From the NCBI GenBank assembly GCA_902482615.1, contig CABTAA010000011.1, forward strand, positions 1 through 16,067: a stretch of 16,067 nt of DNA, written 5' to 3'. The position numbers were made by a program, and so were the translations under genes. The stretch's first letter is position 1, and each line of letters opens with the position of its first letter. Below are positions 15,041-16,067 of the stretch, one piece after another. The notes under the pieces were generated by a model that saw only the letters and a program-made list of their open reading frames with translations, did not search any database and was not told the DNA's origin. The DNA is from an uncultured Collinsella sp. (lineage in GTDB: Bacteria; Actinomycetota; Coriobacteriia; Coriobacteriales; Coriobacteriaceae).

Positions 15041-15589
15041 TTACGAATAAACCTCCGGTTTCAAAATGCCCAGATACGGAAGGTTGCGATAGCGCTCGGC
15101 ATAGTCGAGGCCGTAGCCCACCACAAAGGCATCGGGGCAATGGGTTCCAACATACTTGGGCGTGATGGCCGAGACGCGGTCCTCAACGTCCTTCCACAGG
15201 AAGGCGGCGACCTCCAGCGAAGCGGGCTTGCGGCTCTCGAGGTTCTTCATCAGATACTTGAGCGTCAGGCCCGAGTCCAGAATGTCCTCGACGATCAGCA
15301 CGTCGCGACCGCGGATGTCAATATCCAGGTCCTTAATGATACGCACGATACCCGAGGACTTCACACCGTCGCCGTAGCTCGAAACAGCCATGAAATCGAT
15401 GTTGGTCGGCAGCTCGATCTTACGCATCAGGTCGCCCATAAAGACCACGGCGCCGCGCAGGACCGCAATCAGCACCAGATCCTTACCCGCGTAGTCGCGC
15501 GTAATCTCCTCGCCCAGGCGAGAGACGATACCGTCGATATCCTCCTGCGTGAACAGAACCTTCTCGATATCCGGATGTTGAGAAGCCAT
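15041..15589 (-). CDS. hpt: Hypoxanthine phosphoribosyltransferase
   Basis: The protein has 182 residues from ATG 15589, preceded by AAAGGG with a 5-nt spacer. It converts hypoxanthine or guanine plus PRPP to IMP or GMP in purine salvage. The PRPP-binding loop VLIVEDILDSGLTL spans 97-110 with the acidic pair Glu101-Asp102. The N-terminal VLRGAVVFMGDL and the C-terminal YAERYRNLPYLGIL are both typical of the family, and the length is standard. It sits between tilS and ftsH on the same strand, an order conserved in many Gram-positive bacteria. Confidence 0.96.
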   Translation of the reverse strand: MASQHPDIEKVLFTQEDIDGIVSRLGEEITRDYAGKDLVLIAVLRGAVVFMGDLMRKIELPTNIDFMAVSSYGDGVKSSGIVRIIKDLDIDIRGRDVLIVEDILDSGLTLKYLMKNLESRKPASLEVAAFLWKDVEDRVSAITPKYVGTHCPDAFVVGYGLDYAERYRNLPYLGILKPEVYS

Positions 15590-15645
15590 GACAACCCTTT
15601 CTTGTGCTTATCGCCCACACACCGCCGTATGGACGCGAACTACAC

Positions 15646-15685
15646 ATTCTAGCAGCGCACGGGGTAAATTTACCAGCCCGTGCGC
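15646..15685 (-). promoter_or_regulatory. Candidate hpt-ftsH promoter with overlapping palindrome
   Basis: On the minus strand TGCTAGAAT contains a -10 hexamer (15646-15651). The -35 region has only a weak match. The perfect inverted repeat GCGCACGGG...CCCGTGCGC (15655-15663 with 15677-15685), with GGTAAATTTACC nested in its centre, covers that region and could be an operator. A second small stem (15718-15724 with 15736-15742) overlaps the tilS stop codon. Confidence 0.4.
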
Positions 15686-15736
15686 CATCAGCGCGGGAAT
15701 ACCGTCAACGTCGCACAGAATAGCAGGCGTGGGACG

Positions 15737-16067
15737 CTATTCCGCATCGACCACGCGGAGCAGATATGCCACGCGCGTTGCGGCCGTGCACTTAAAACGC
15801 TCGTCCGCGCGAACTCCGGCGACCCACACCACGGCACCCCCCGGCGCCGTCCTCACCATGGGCACGCAGGCGCGCTCGGAAACGGGAATGCGAGCCTCAC
15901 CTAGCAAATCGGATACTTTCTTGCTTCGGCCACTCATCCCTAACGGGCACATCACGTCTCCCGGCGCGGGACCGTCCACCCACAGGCGCGCCAATCGCGC
16001 CTCGGCAGGGATCTCGCCACGCGAGCCCGCCAGGATCCGCTCACTATCGCTGTCGGCAAAACCCAGG
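15737..16067 (-). CDS. tilS: tRNA(Ile)-lysidine synthetase, C-terminal part (5' end outside window)
   Basis: The frame is open from the window edge to TAG at 15737-15739 and gives about 109 residues. The segment PGDVMCPLGMSGRSKKVSDLL followed by ARIPVSERACVPMV matches the TilS C-terminal domain, which helps position the tRNA. The catalytic PP-loop domain lies beyond the window. Full-length TilS attaches lysine to C34 of tRNA-Ile(CAU), changing its codon reading from AUG to AUA. The position directly upstream of hpt and ftsH strongly supports the assignment. A 147-bp gap separates it from hpt, so hpt may have its own promoter. Confidence 0.87.
   Translation of the reverse strand, partial: LGFADSDSERILAGSRGEIPAEARLARLWVDGPAPGDVMCPLGMSGRSKKVSDLLGEARIPVSERACVPMVRTAPGGAVVWVAGVRADERFKCTAATRVAYLLRVVDAE

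Noticed and set aside
12940..15165. A 741-codon open frame on the plus strand
   Set aside because: It is antisense to ftsH and the end of hpt, both unmistakable. The translated sequence is low in family-like features.
1..16067. CRISPR arrays, tRNA or rRNA genes, complete transposase genes
   Set aside because: No regularly spaced repeats with unique spacers, no cloverleaf or rRNA sequence, and no transposase or integrase motifs were seen in any frame.

Overview
The window looks like chromosomal DNA from a high-GC Gram-positive bacterium of the Coriobacteriia, most likely Collinsella or a close relative. That placement is an inference. It rests on the high GC with C/G-ending codons in most genes, the tilS-hpt-ftsH gene order, an actinobacterial-type EF-G paralogue, and several families of large palindromic intergenic repeats. 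No phage, plasmid, CRISPR or RNA gene was recognised.

Layout. Positions 1-177 hold the last 58 codons of an unrecognised gene, followed by a tight hairpin and a 96-bp palindrome. Positions 477-2177 (minus) hold one reading frame for an AlbA_2/ATPase-type transcriptional regulator with a C-terminal winged helix, broken by two in-frame stop codons. Its upstream region (2184-2392) carries about eleven copies of a TTTAGAGAGA box, one of them a perfect palindrome inside the likely promoter and another over the ribosome binding site. Near-identical 49-51 bp hairpin repeats lie on both sides of this module. A secreted DNA/RNA non-specific nuclease (2648-3631, plus) follows and shares a two-way terminator with a divergent EF-G paralogue (3761-5836, minus).

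Positions 6146-8567 (minus) form a polar amino-acid ABC importer operon in the order lipoprotein, permease, ATPase. It has a good sigma70-type promoter, a candidate operator in the leader, a 107-bp palindrome between the lipoprotein and permease genes, and a terminator at the end. A 413-bp gap holds a 139-bp element with perfect 36-bp inverted arms plus a diverged tandem copy. Next is a 23S rRNA uracil-5-methyltransferase of the RlmCD/RumA family (9002-10447, plus) with an unusual basic N-terminal tail. It converges on a PHP-domain phosphoesterase (10526-11347, minus), which lies downstream of a class I/II aminotransferase (11513-12697, minus).

A long GGGACAG-type hairpin lies at 12758-12816. 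The right end is the tilS-hpt-ftsH cluster on the minus strand: ftsH (12886-15039), hpt (15041-15589) and the C-terminal part of tilS (15737 to the window edge). Most genes are housekeeping or nutrient-uptake functions. The parts least explained by known genes are the broken regulator with its operator array and the four kinds of large palindromes.
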